From CAZXFH01 sp964640055 (GTDB lineage: Bacteria; Fidelibacterota; UBA2242; JAFGTP01): a stretch of 64,000 bases of DNA. Below the pieces are notes generated by a model. That model was not told the DNA's origin and did no database searches. It worked only from the letters and a program-made list of their open reading frames with translations. Made by a program: the position numbers and the translations under genes. Positions 8,768-18,013 of the stretch are shown here, in pieces; position 1 is the first letter of the stretch, and each line of letters begins with the position of its first letter. The DNA is taken from NCBI GenBank assembly GCA_964640055.1, contig CAZXFH010000012.1:13045-77044 (forward strand), written 5' to 3'.

Positions 8768-11700
8768 TTATCCCCGAATGGCAATATTCACATCAAACCC
8801 CCCGTCCCGGGTGGTCCGCTTTCCGGTCTGTTTGCTGCGGCTCACGCCATACTGGAAGAAGATGCCCCCGGTGACTTTCTTGGTAAAGGAATAATTGATC
8901 CGGGGGGCTACTTTCCAGTGTGAGTTCTTATTGGTCACTGAAAATTTACCGCCCCCTTTATTACGCTCCCGGGTCTCGGCGTTACTGTAGTCAAAGCTCA
9001 TCTGAAAGTCAATGTTATTTTCCAGGTGCTTGTTCTCCATAAAAGGCAGAGGAATCGTAATCCCGCCTTTTCTCTTATAATTTATCGAAGTGGTGATATT
9101 TTGTTCGGTAATGATAGCGGTTCCGCTGGAACGATTATTAATAGTCTGGCCGTGCGTAACACGCATGTTGGCATTGATATCTTTCTTGAAACGCATACTC
9201 AACCCGATCAGGGGCTGAAAGTACATTTTATAAGAGGATTGTTGCTCCTTACCGTTACGCATGGTACGGGCTTCTTTGCCGGAAAAACCATGATCCAGGG
9301 AGAGGCTTTGAAAAACAGTGGATAGAATAGCGATCTTTTCCAGTCCGGACCAGCGCACACTCCACCCGGGAAAGGGAATCCCGTCCCGGCCGGTTTGACC
9401 CACCGGCAGAAAGTCACGATTAAAGTTGCGGCTCTTCTCGCCCTGTCGTTCGGAAACAGAGACATTTTGCGCAAAGTTGAAACTGGTATTGAGATTGGAA
9501 GTAATGTTAAGTCCGGAGCGCAGGGAAAAATCCAGATTCTGCGATACATTATCCTTACCCACACCAGCCTCTTCGGCGACCACGGGCAGATGGGGGTCCG
9601 GATCAAAACCCAGCCGGTAACTCATGCCCGGCTCACCGGTCCGATAACGGCTGTTAACGGTTTGATTCAGTGAAAAGCTACATTGAATGGTCTGGATCTT
9701 GGCCAGGTAGTCACTAACGGTCTTCAGTAGCTGAAATTCTTTTTTCGGTTGTTCTTTTTCTAACTCCGGCTCTTCCTGATCCTTGTCAGGGGTGGTCCTC
9801 CGTCCGCGTTGGTACTCGCTTGTGCGGTTACCGGTACGGCTGCCGGTTCTGCCACGACTGGAACCACTGGAGGAACTGGTCGCGGGGGAATAAAAAGAAT
9901 CGAGAATTTGTGACAGATTCAGACCGAAGGAGGTGGAAAATCGATTTTGATTGCTGATCTGGTCCACACTGACGGTCGTTGAATTTACCGATTCGCTCCA
10001 GGTGTAATTAGAGCCGTAATTAATGCTGGGATTAAACCAGGAAAAGATTTTCGGATTATAGGTCAGGTTATAGTTTTCTTGAATATTGATCGGAGTACCG
10101 AAACTTAAATCAGAAAGGATCTCGGCTTTACGACCTTGCATCTCATTCATATCGTTTTTCAAATTACGGGTATAGGACAAATTCAGATTATCGAACATCT
10201 TGTAGCCCAGGTTTAACTTCTGGCTCATGCCCAGTGAGTAATTTTCCTTGATCTCTCCCCAGCGGGGAACGTTGCGGGTTCTGCTTTCCGAGGCATTCAT
10301 ACTGTAGCTTAATTGATTGGGGGTATAGTACCAGCGCAAGGCACTGAATTTTTCACCCAGAACTGGTACCGGTTCCATCCATTTGAAGATTTCCAGATAA
10401 TTATCGCGGCCAAAGGGGACCTCGTAGGATAGATTTCCCGCATAGGTAGTCGCCTTTCTAGTCCGGGTTTCCACATTGGAACTTTGGGTGCGCTTGGCAT
10501 TCAGTCCGATTCTGATCTCGTCAAGGGTGTAACGGGTCAGCCAGAAGTCCGAGCGACTTTTAGAAAAAGAGGTGTTTACTCCGTAGCTATGGTTGATGCT
10601 CATGATACTGTCCGGGGGACTGTCGCCGGTCAGAATATCACTGCCTGGCAGGTATTTGGGAATGCTTTTATTTTCGGAATAAGAGGCCGAGACCGGGATA
10701 TTCAGACCCCATTTGGAAGGGGTGAATTTATGCAGGTTAAGGTTGCCGCGTACATCCATGCGATTGGAGGTGTTCAGCTGCCGGGTATTCATACTGGGTT
10801 TCTCTTCTACCCGGTGAAAGTCGGCATCCTGGCGGCTGATATTGACATTGAAATTGGCCACATCGGCCAGCTTGAACTGCATTCTGGAGCGGTAGGCCAC
10901 CCCCGGATCACGACGCACTTCAGAGAGGCGCAATTCATCCAGCCAGACTTCGCCATAGACAGTTTCAGCGCCACGGTTTTTTAACCCCATTTCCAGACGC
11001 ATGATCCGGGAAATGGCCGGACTGCCATGAATGATGATCTCCTTGCCGGTGTACTCGCCTTCCTTTACCTCTTTGTAAATCCGCTTCTGAATGGCGTTGG
11101 TGCTGTCCCGTTCAATCCAGAATTCCTGCAAGCCCTCCTCATTTCGGGTAGGAAAGTCTGTCGCATGGGTATAGGCTTTTAAACCGGTCAGAAAGTCCAG
11201 ATCAATGGTCATCTGGTTGTGTTTATCCCAACCCATATAAACCGGCTGGCGGTATTCATAGAATTGCGGATTGTTACCCCCACGCCCAAAGCGAATAAAG
11301 AATGACAAAGGGGTTTTATCCCCTTCTTTGTATTGAGTGCTCGGATTGCGAATGTCATGGCCATTGATAAACAACTTCATTTCTTTGTAGGTAATAAAAC
11401 TGGTTTCCTCCAGCAGATCCTTTTCCGCGGCACACAACTCCTGGTATTTCAAGCCCCGGGGACTGTATATTTTAAGTACCAGGGACTGTTCTTTGGCGCG
11501 AATTTCATTGATGCGATCATATTCACCCTGTACCCCCGTGGGAGAATCATATATATCCGGGTTATCCTCAGTATTGACGACGGTCACGGCAAAAGTTTCT
11601 TTCGCTTCCCGGTAGGTGCTGCTATCATCTTGGGCAATGCCCATTTCCTGCCATTCATTGCCGACGATTTCAATTTTAGCGATTTCAAGGGCACTCTTCT

Positions 11701-14700
11701 GGGTAACTCCATCCATCCAAATGCGGCACGCCTCGATCGATTCCCAGGAAAAGGAGGGGTCGGTCTTAACTGCGTCGAACTCTGTCAGGGGGATACGGTA
11801 TAATTTCCAACCGGTATCATTACCGCTTTGGTTTTCGGTGCGTCCGGCTATGTATTCGTGATCCTTTTCACTGAGAGGAAATTCCACAGTCACGTAATCA
11901 TTGGTTTTATCCAATACATAGTTACCGTTCATGTCTTCCGTGTCCGGAAAGCGGCCGGCCACATCGCGCTTACTGTTTTCTGTACCATTGATTTTTGTAT
12001 AGTCGGTGGAGCCGTTTTCCCACCACCAGTTATCCGAGTTCGGATCCTCAGGATCCCGGGCATAGGTCTTCAGTCGATTATCACCATAACCGAGTGTATC
12101 GATGATTTCGCTGTAGGGGTCCCGTACGATAACTGTTTCTTCCGTATCAAAAACACCGTCCAGTCCGGTATCCTCCCCATCTTCCAGTAGACCGTTCCCG
12201 AATTTCATACCGCTGCCTTCTTCGGGCCGGTCTTCGGTGTTGGGCTGCCCGTCAGCAATCTGATCTTCACTGATCTGCCCCAGATCGATATGAAGGAGAC
12301 CGGAATCACCCCGCACCCATATTTCCAGAAATTTGGATTTGGACTGATCCCGGTAACTGGCCGGTAAGAAATAGGTTACCCCGCCCCAGGCCTCTTTCTT
12401 CTGACTGCTCGTGGCATTTTTGCCAAGTCCCCGGGCCCAGGCGGGATTCATGCGCAGGATCATGATCTCGGTAATGGTATTCTGGGCTTTGGTGCTGGTC
12501 TCTTTATTGGGCCAGATACTGTTGGTGGGCACACCACCATAGGGATTGAACCAATTAATATGGCCACGCTGCCAATCGGTTTTACCCAGCGGTACCGCGG
12601 ATTGGGTCCAGTAGCGTCGCATAATGGGCGGTGAAGTCACTCTTTTGGCACCTTCAAAGTCATCGATAAAACCAACGCCATGAGAATCGCCGGTGGCTTC
12701 GTTACTGATCGTATTGGGATTGGGATTCACCCGCGCGATTTCCCCTTCCAGGGAAAAGGAAGAGGGCCGGTCGGTTTGTACCAGCGGCAATTTATTGATC
12801 GCCCGGGTCAGAAAATTCAGCTCTTTATCATAACGCCCGTTGACATCCCAGACAAAGTTGCGCATGGGCTCATAGCCCACATCGACCTTTTCATCAATCA
12901 CCGATTTACTGTAATAGAGCGCCGTGGCACCGATAAAATTATTCGCTCCGAAATCATACTGGGCGCGGGCACCCAGAATGGTTTTTTTGTCTAACTGAAA
13001 GAATTGATTTTTTTCATATTTAATGTCCAGGTTGGCATCCGGATTAGTGGCGTCATCTTTCAAGAGGGTCAGGGTGCCACTAAAGTAATCAATGGTGTAA
13101 TCCACCCCCTTGGTCAGTTGGGTACCGTTCAAGGTAACGCTTTCACTACCATCGATGACCATGGGACCGAGATTGATAATAGAGCTTCTGTTCTCATATT
13201 TATAGGTCACCTTGAACTTTGAATCTTCGCTGATTTCATTCTGATTGTTGTGAAAACTCAAGTTGTACATTTTCGGACAGCTGTAATCATCACTGAGCCG
13301 CGGATTCTTTTCACCCAATTCATCATTGCCATATTCAAAGGGATGCAAAAAGGGAATCCATAATTCACCCCGCTGCAGATCGATCACTGCCGGGTTGTTC
13401 ACATCCAGCTGGTCGTCTGGTGAGAGGTTTCCGCTTTCATCCATCTCATCCAGCCCGAATTTATACAGGAAGGTTTCTCCATCCTGTTTATCCCGCTCCT
13501 CATCGCCGCTACGGCCGTGGATATAGACGATTTTACACTCAAAGCCATCCGGATTAATATTGGTGGCGCCCAGATAATAGACGTTTTTGAACATCAACGG
13601 CCAGGTGGGATCATCGGGCAGCATGTTCTGGGGTTTGATCAATTTCAGATTGATTTTGGTGGTATCGGTGGGCTCGCGATCCCATTGGCCAAAACCCTGC
13701 ACCGTCTGTTTTTTATCATTATTGTCCACATAGACAGTACGGTAGGCTACGGCCAGGACCTCATTGGATTGGAGTTGGGTGTTCAGGCGGATATACCCCA
13801 GGTTGTTATTAAAAGTGTAATCCTGCTCCGGGGTCAGCCGCTCAAAAAGCCGCTGTTCGGTTTGTTCACGGTACCGGGTGGTGTCATTGGGATCGACGAA
13901 GGCTTTACCATACATGGTACCGGCGGCCTCAATGATCACGGATTTATAGACTTCCAGATCAGAGACTATCCGGTTGGGATCAAAGGTAAAACGCCCGCCG
14001 TTTTCAAAGAATCCCCGGTATAAGTTAGCCCGGTAGGTACTATCCAGAAAGAAGTATAAATTACGTTGATATTCATAGTCCTGAACTGAATTTTCTGTGG
14101 ACTGAGCACCGCCGTCTACACTCAGTTTTTGTTTTTCACCCTTTTCAACACTGGCAATAGCGGTTATATCCATACCGCCCAGTTTCATGTCCGACTTAAT
14201 GCCAAACAAACCGCTACTCTTACTGGAAAAGGTAACATATTGGGTCCCCGGGAGAGAGAGCGAAATGTTACCGGCCTGCACGCCCTGGACGATCTCATCT
14301 TCTTCACCGGTATAATGGATGCGCAAATTGTTTTCAAAATCAAAGTCCCGTTCACTGTCCTGATCTACCAGAATACTGATGCGGTCGCCGATCTTGCCCT
14401 CGATATTGAGCTGCTGCTTCTGATCCACGATAAAAGAGGTGGTTTTGCCTTCGCGATATCCGGCAGCGACCTGAGAACGCTCTTGGTTTTGCAAACGACC
14501 ATTGATATTCACGTTTCCGGACACCTGTAAAGCGACTCGTTGACCGGCAATGTCGGCGCTGATCAATTCGATTTTCCCCCCTGATTTCTGCTGGCCCTGT
14601 TGCAGGCTCTCCTTCACGGTCAGTTCGACCAGTTTATCATGTAGATAGTTTCGTTTACGTTGCTGATAGTAATAGTCGATGGAAAGAACCCGGGGGATAC

Positions 14701-15016
14701 GGAAATCCTGTTCCGCCAGAGATTCCTGGAAGATGATATATTTATTGTCCTTATCGGTATGCGTCTGCTTGCGAAGCCCGGGAAAAGAGACGGGAAAAAG
14801 ATGGCGGTTGAGAGTCATATAATTTTCTGTGATCAAATGCATGCCCTGGGGGACTGCCCGGTCGGTGCTCACATATTTATCGGCCAACCAATTCACCTGT
14901 AACGGAAATACCACGCCGGTAGAATCGGTAGCCCCGGCACCCAGTTGCGTGCGACACAGCCAGATGATAATAAAAATAAAAATGTATTTAGCTGTCCTTG
15001 GATGAATTACAGTCAC
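8768..15016 (-). CDS. sprA: T9SS outer-membrane translocon SprA/Sov
   Basis: A 2082-residue exported protein, within the size range of SprA (about 2,000-2,500 residues), the giant 36-strand outer-membrane barrel through which T9SS cargo passes. After an N-terminal hydrophobic signal, residues ~90-330 contain the family's N-terminal motifs (IPRVLSIDYYYQQR, VSGNVNINGRLQNQERSQV, GKIGDRISILVDQDSERDFD, LPGTQYVTFSSKSSGLFGIK). The middle has long periplasmic or extracellular loops with an Asp/Glu-rich segment (DGEDTGLDGVFDTEE, probable Ca-binding turn). The C-terminal half is a run of amphipathic strands. A Ser/Arg/Gly-rich low-complexity linker lies near residues 1705-1745. The gene follows rdgB by 73 bases and is tightly coupled to the M28 lipoprotein downstream; two PorV-family proteins lie in the same operon. 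Confidence 0.95.
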   Translation of the reverse strand: MTVIHPRTAKYIFIFIIIWLCRTQLGAGATDSTGVVFPLQVNWLADKYVSTDRAVPQGMHLITENYMTLNRHLFPVSFPGLRKQTHTDKDNKYIIFQESLAEQDFRIPRVLSIDYYYQQRKRNYLHDKLVELTVKESLQQGQQKSGGKIELISADIAGQRVALQVSGNVNINGRLQNQERSQVAAGYREGKTTSFIVDQKQQLNIEGKIGDRISILVDQDSERDFDFENNLRIHYTGEEDEIVQGVQAGNISLSLPGTQYVTFSSKSSGLFGIKSDMKLGGMDITAIASVEKGEKQKLSVDGGAQSTENSVQDYEYQRNLYFFLDSTYRANLYRGFFENGGRFTFDPNRIVSDLEVYKSVIIEAAGTMYGKAFVDPNDTTRYREQTEQRLFERLTPEQDYTFNNNLGYIRLNTQLQSNEVLAVAYRTVYVDNNDKKQTVQGFGQWDREPTDTTKINLKLIKPQNMLPDDPTWPLMFKNVYYLGATNINPDGFECKIVYIHGRSGDEERDKQDGETFLYKFGLDEMDESGNLSPDDQLDVNNPAVIDLQRGELWIPFLHPFEYGNDELGEKNPRLSDDYSCPKMYNLSFHNNQNEISEDSKFKVTYKYENRSSIINLGPMVIDGSESVTLNGTQLTKGVDYTIDYFSGTLTLLKDDATNPDANLDIKYEKNQFFQLDKKTILGARAQYDFGANNFIGATALYYSKSVIDEKVDVGYEPMRNFVWDVNGRYDKELNFLTRAINKLPLVQTDRPSSFSLEGEIARVNPNPNTISNEATGDSHGVGFIDDFEGAKRVTSPPIMRRYWTQSAVPLGKTDWQRGHINWFNPYGGVPTNSIWPNKETSTKAQNTITEIMILRMNPAWARGLGKNATSSQKKEAWGGVTYFLPASYRDQSKSKFLEIWVRGDSGLLHIDLGQISEDQIADGQPNTEDRPEEGSGMKFGNGLLEDGEDTGLDGVFDTEETVIVRDPYSEIIDTLGYGDNRLKTYARDPEDPNSDNWWWENGSTDYTKINGTENSKRDVAGRFPDTEDMNGNYVLDKTNDYVTVEFPLSEKDHEYIAGRTENQSGNDTGWKLYRIPLTEFDAVKTDPSFSWESIEACRIWMDGVTQKSALEIAKIEIVGNEWQEMGIAQDDSSTYREAKETFAVTVVNTEDNPDIYDSPTGVQGEYDRINEIRAKEQSLVLKIYSPRGLKYQELCAAEKDLLEETSFITYKEMKLFINGHDIRNPSTQYKEGDKTPLSFFIRFGRGGNNPQFYEYRQPVYMGWDKHNQMTIDLDFLTGLKAYTHATDFPTRNEEGLQEFWIERDSTNAIQKRIYKEVKEGEYTGKEIIIHGSPAISRIMRLEMGLKNRGAETVYGEVWLDELRLSEVRRDPGVAYRSRMQFKLADVANFNVNISRQDADFHRVEEKPSMNTRQLNTSNRMDVRGNLNLHKFTPSKWGLNIPVSASYSENKSIPKYLPGSDILTGDSPPDSIMSINHSYGVNTSFSKSRSDFWLTRYTLDEIRIGLNAKRTQSSNVETRTRKATTYAGNLSYEVPFGRDNYLEIFKWMEPVPVLGEKFSALRWYYTPNQLSYSMNASESRTRNVPRWGEIKENYSLGMSQKLNLGYKMFDNLNLSYTRNLKNDMNEMQGRKAEILSDLSFGTPINIQENYNLTYNPKIFSWFNPSINYGSNYTWSESVNSTTVSVDQISNQNRFSTSFGLNLSQILDSFYSPATSSSSGSSRGRTGSRTGNRTSEYQRGRRTTPDKDQEEPELEKEQPKKEFQLLKTVSDYLAKIQTIQCSFSLNQTVNSRYRTGEPGMSYRLGFDPDPHLPVVAEEAGVGKDNVSQNLDFSLRSGLNITSNLNTSFNFAQNVSVSERQGEKSRNFNRDFLPVGQTGRDGIPFPGWSVRWSGLEKIAILSTVFQSLSLDHGFSGKEARTMRNGKEQQSSYKMYFQPLIGLSMRFKKDINANMRVTHGQTINNRSSGTAIITEQNITTSINYKRKGGITIPLPFMENKHLENNIDFQMSFDYSNAETRERNKGGGKFSVTNKNSHWKVAPRINYSFTKKVTGGIFFQYGVSRSKQTGKRTTRDGGFDVNIAIRG

Positions 15017-15089
15017 CTTTTAACTTTTTATGTGCGGTAATATTTTTAATTTAACGAACTAAAGCGGTAGCAATCTCTAGGGTAAAACC

Positions 15090-15695
15090 TCACTCATATT
15101 TGACTGGGAATAATTCTTTGTACAGTTTTTGATATAATTTATGAAAGGCCTGACCGCGATGGCTGATCCGGTTTTTTTCCTCCGGATTCATTTCAGCAAA
15201 GGTTTGGCCGGTTTCTTTTACCTGAAAGACCGGATCGTAACCAAACCCGCCCTGACCCCGCTTATGGGTTAAAATCATGCCTTCCACGCTTCCTGTAGCA
15301 GAGATTATCTGGTTCGGCCGGTAAAACAGGGCGACAGTGCGAAACCGGGCGGATCTTTCGGGAAGGGCAATATTTTTCATGTTATAGAGTAATTTTTCAA
15401 TGTTATCTTCGTAAGTTGCATTTTCTCCGGCGTAACGGGCCGCAAAAACACCGGGAGCACCCGCTAAGGCATCCACTTCCAAGCCGGTATCATCAGCAAT
15501 AGTGGGCAGGTCTGAAAATTCTGCCAATACCTGCGCTTTTTTTAATGCGTTCTGATAAAGCGTGTTCCCGTCTTCGCTGACCGCCGGAGCTCCTGGGAAT
15601 TCATCCAGGCTCCGCAAGCCTACCTCCGGCAGACGGAAAATAGCTCGAATTTCAGCGATCTTATCTTGATTTTGGGAGGCGATTAAAATATCCAC
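15090..15695 (-). CDS. rdgB: XTP/dITP diphosphatase (RdgB/HAM1 family)
   Basis: A 201-residue Ham1-family nucleotide diphosphatase that hydrolyses ITP, dITP and XTP to monophosphates in the cytoplasm, keeping deaminated purines out of DNA and RNA. Hallmarks are the N-terminal strand ILIASQNQDKIAEIR (family consensus A(S/T)xNxxKxxEhr), the nucleotide-binding segment PTIADDTGLEVDALAGAPGV, ARYAG, the GFGYDPVF motif and the C-terminal SHRGQAF. Length matches the family (~200). The start is GTG at 15695; no in-frame ATG fits. It is the first gene of the minus-strand operon that continues into sprA, so its promoter should lie in 15696-15800, where I find no convincing -35/-10 pair. Confidence 0.94.
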   Translation of the reverse strand: MDILIASQNQDKIAEIRAIFRLPEVGLRSLDEFPGAPAVSEDGNTLYQNALKKAQVLAEFSDLPTIADDTGLEVDALAGAPGVFAARYAGENATYEDNIEKLLYNMKNIALPERSARFRTVALFYRPNQIISATGSVEGMILTHKRGQGGFGYDPVFQVKETGQTFAEMNPEEKNRISHRGQAFHKLYQKLYKELFPVKYE

Positions 15696-16108
15696 AATTG
15701 TATTATCACCCTTAATGAAAGTGGTGTTAACCCAAATACTGGGGAGTTTTAATTAGCTAATAATGGTAATAAATTGGACGATTATTTCGTTTGTATTGAA
15801 AACAACCACCTGGTTTTAAACGGACTTATCATCAATATACATCAAAAACGCCAAAAATGTTAGGCAAATTTACCTTTAATGTCAAGCGAATTGAGGAGCA
15901 GAACGTGATATATTTCCGCAGCCCGTTGGTTATGGGACCTAAATACCGGTATGGTGCAGCATCCGTATGACCGGCCACAGACTAGTGAGAAAACATTTAT
16001 ACCAGACAGAGGCGGAGATAAGTTAAATTGATTTTTATGATTTATGGATTTATTTTATTAATATGAATATCGTAGAATGACTTTAATGTTAGTATAGGGA
16101 GCATGCGT
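15696..16108. other. Gene-free divergent intergenic region between rdgB and the antiporter gene
   Basis: About 410 bases, AT-rich towards both genes, with no ORF that looks coding. It must hold the promoters for both flanking transcripts. A weak candidate for the plus strand is TTGATT (16028-16033) with TATTTT 17 bases later. The central part is more GC-rich: 15925-15972 contains a 48-base segment resembling, in reverse orientation, 37227-37270 in the other large intergenic region (shared cores TACCGG, GCAG and GTATGACC). This could be a dispersed intergenic repeat or a small RNA; I cannot choose between them. A good ribosome-binding site (GGGAG, 16097-16101) precedes the antiporter start at 16109. 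Confidence 0.5.
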
Positions 16109-17848
16109 ATGGAAACATTTCATTATTTATCCGAAGGAAACATACATATATTTTTAATTCAAGTCCTGATCCTGCTCTCCTTTGCCAAGCTCCTGAGCGG
16201 CCTGATCCAGCGCTGGGGATGGCCTGCCCTGGTGGGAGAAATCTTATGTGGTATCATTTTCGGGCCGACTATTTTCGGACGGCTGCTACCGGGTCTGTAT
16301 GCCACTGTTTTCCCCGCTGATCTTATTCAGCAAAATATGTTAGAGACCGTTTCCTGGTTCGGGGTCCTATTCCTGCTGCTGGTGACCGGTTTTGAAGTGC
16401 GCTTGTCCAGTGTTTGGAAACAGGGTAAGGCGGCCCTCACCATTGGTGTGGTGGGGGTGGTGATCCCGCTCCTGATCGGTTTGCTGGTTTTTTACTGGAT
16501 ACCGGAAAGTTATTGGGGGGTCAATTCCGGGCGGGTTATTTTCACTCTTTTCCTGGCCACGGCCGCAGCAATTAGTGCTATCCCGGTAATTGCCAAAATA
16601 TTACATGATCTGGAGATCCTGAAAAGTGATTTGGGGTTGACCACTATTTCAGCCTTTGTGATCAATGATATTCTGGGCTGGATCGTCTTTGCCGTGGTTT
16701 TGGGACTGGCGGCAACTCACACACTGATTACCAGTAATCCGCCATTACGGATCTTTTTCGAGATCCTGCTATTTGGTGCCCTCTGCCTGACAATCGGAAG
16801 TAAAATCATAGGGCATTTTACACGGTGGATCAAAAAGACGCCGCTGCCCCAAACAGCCACGATCCTGACCCTGATCACCTGCCTGGGCATGTTGTGCGGG
16901 ATTATTACCCAATGGATCGGCATACATGCCATTCTGGGCTTCTTTCTGGCCGGCATTATGGCCGGTAACACTGCCGAGATTTCAGAACGTAACCGGGAAA
17001 TCATTTCGCAGGTAGTGCATGCAATCTTTGTACCGCTCTTTTTTGTCTCTATCGGCCTGAAAATAGATTTTATCGGCAATCTGGATTTACTGATGATTGT
17101 GTTATTTACACTGGTTGCTATTGTCGGTAAGTTCGTCGGCGCCTGGTTAGGCGGAAGATGGGCACAGATGTCTCCGGAAGATGCGGTTTCCATCGGTATT
17201 GCCCACATTCCCGGCGGGGCCATGGAAATTATAATCGGACTGCTGGCCCTGGAGATGCAGTTGATCTCCCATGTAGTTTTCGTGGCGATCGTATTTGCCG
17301 CGGTACTTTCCTCGGTTCTGGTGGGGCCGCTACTGGCCTGGTCACTTGAGCGGCGTAAATACCTGGATATCGGAGATTTTGTTGCAAAAACAGCTATTAT
17401 ACCGGATTTAGCAAGTCCGGACCGCTGGGGGGCGATAGAAGAATTAAGCAACAGCCTGAGCGCTAAGGTGCTGCATTATGATCCGGCTGAAATCGTGGCC
17501 GCGGTTAAAGCGCGGGAAGAAGTCATGGGTACCGGATTGGAACAGGGAATTGCCGTGCCGCATGCCCGGCTTAAGGATTTAAAGACTCCGGTGATTGCTT
17601 TTGGCCGCGCCAAGCTAGGTATTGACTGGGATGCACGTGATGGGCTGTTAGCGCGCTTTGTGTTCTTGGTACTGACTCCTGAAAAAGAGGAAGGGCGCCA
17701 GGCGCAGATTGTGGCGGCCATTGCCCGCTATATGCTGCGACCGAAAGTCAAGTATCAGCTAATGGCCACCAATGATCCGGAAAAAATGTTTTCCATGCTG
17801 AAAAGCGGCTTGAAATTAAAGCAAGTCCGGCCGCGGAAAGCAGTCTAG
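16109..17848 (+). CDS. CPA2-type cation:proton antiporter fused to a PTS EIIA-like domain
   Basis: A ~579-residue membrane protein. Residues ~10-415 carry 11-13 hydrophobic helices with the CPA2/KefB-Na+/H+ exchanger pattern (LVGEILCGIIFGPTIFG, FLLLVTGFEVRL, AAISAIPVIAKILHDL and FFVSIGLKIDF). After a linker, residues ~430-575 form a cytoplasmic PTS EIIA type 2 (fructose/nitrogen-PTS-like) domain with the phosphorylatable-His motif GIAVPHAR (His485) and WDARDGLLARFVFLVLTP. The fusion implies that transport may respond to phosphorylation state or to a PTS-like signal. ATG 16109 is preferred to ATG 16103 because GGGAG (16097-16101) lies seven bases before it. The gene stands alone; the next gene has its own promoter. 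Direction and ion (Na+ or K+) cannot be read from sequence. Confidence 0.9.
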   Translation: METFHYLSEGNIHIFLIQVLILLSFAKLLSGLIQRWGWPALVGEILCGIIFGPTIFGRLLPGLYATVFPADLIQQNMLETVSWFGVLFLLLVTGFEVRLSSVWKQGKAALTIGVVGVVIPLLIGLLVFYWIPESYWGVNSGRVIFTLFLATAAAISAIPVIAKILHDLEILKSDLGLTTISAFVINDILGWIVFAVVLGLAATHTLITSNPPLRIFFEILLFGALCLTIGSKIIGHFTRWIKKTPLPQTATILTLITCLGMLCGIITQWIGIHAILGFFLAGIMAGNTAEISERNREIISQVVHAIFVPLFFVSIGLKIDFIGNLDLLMIVLFTLVAIVGKFVGAWLGGRWAQMSPEDAVSIGIAHIPGGAMEIIIGLLALEMQLISHVVFVAIVFAAVLSSVLVGPLLAWSLERRKYLDIGDFVAKTAIIPDLASPDRWGAIEELSNSLSAKVLHYDPAEIVAAVKAREEVMGTGLEQGIAVPHARLKDLKTPVIAFGRAKLGIDWDARDGLLARFVFLVLTPEKEEGRQAQIVAAIARYMLRPKVKYQLMATNDPEKMFSMLKSGLKLKQVRPRKAV

Positions 17849-17955
17849 TTGTCCGCAAAATGGGATTGGCTGTCTTTCACCTTCAGGGCCGAGGCTTTTC
17901 CGGGCTTATTTGAAGACCGATTGTTCTGCTTATCCGAAGCCCCGCATCTGGAGGG

Positions 17956-17984
17956 TTGACATTAGCGACCAATATAACTAAAAT
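17956..17984 (+). promoter_or_regulatory. Sigma-70-type promoter for the K+ channel operon
   Basis: TTGACA at 17956-17961 and TAAAAT at 17979-17984 are separated by exactly 17 bases, an excellent housekeeping promoter. Transcription would begin near 17990, leaving almost no leader for an ATG at 17999 but a ~24-base leader with GGAG (18001-18004) for ATG 18014. The promoter therefore helps decide the start of the channel gene. Confidence 0.65.
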
Positions 17985-18013
17985 TTCACCTGATATGGAT
18001 GGAGATCGTCCGG

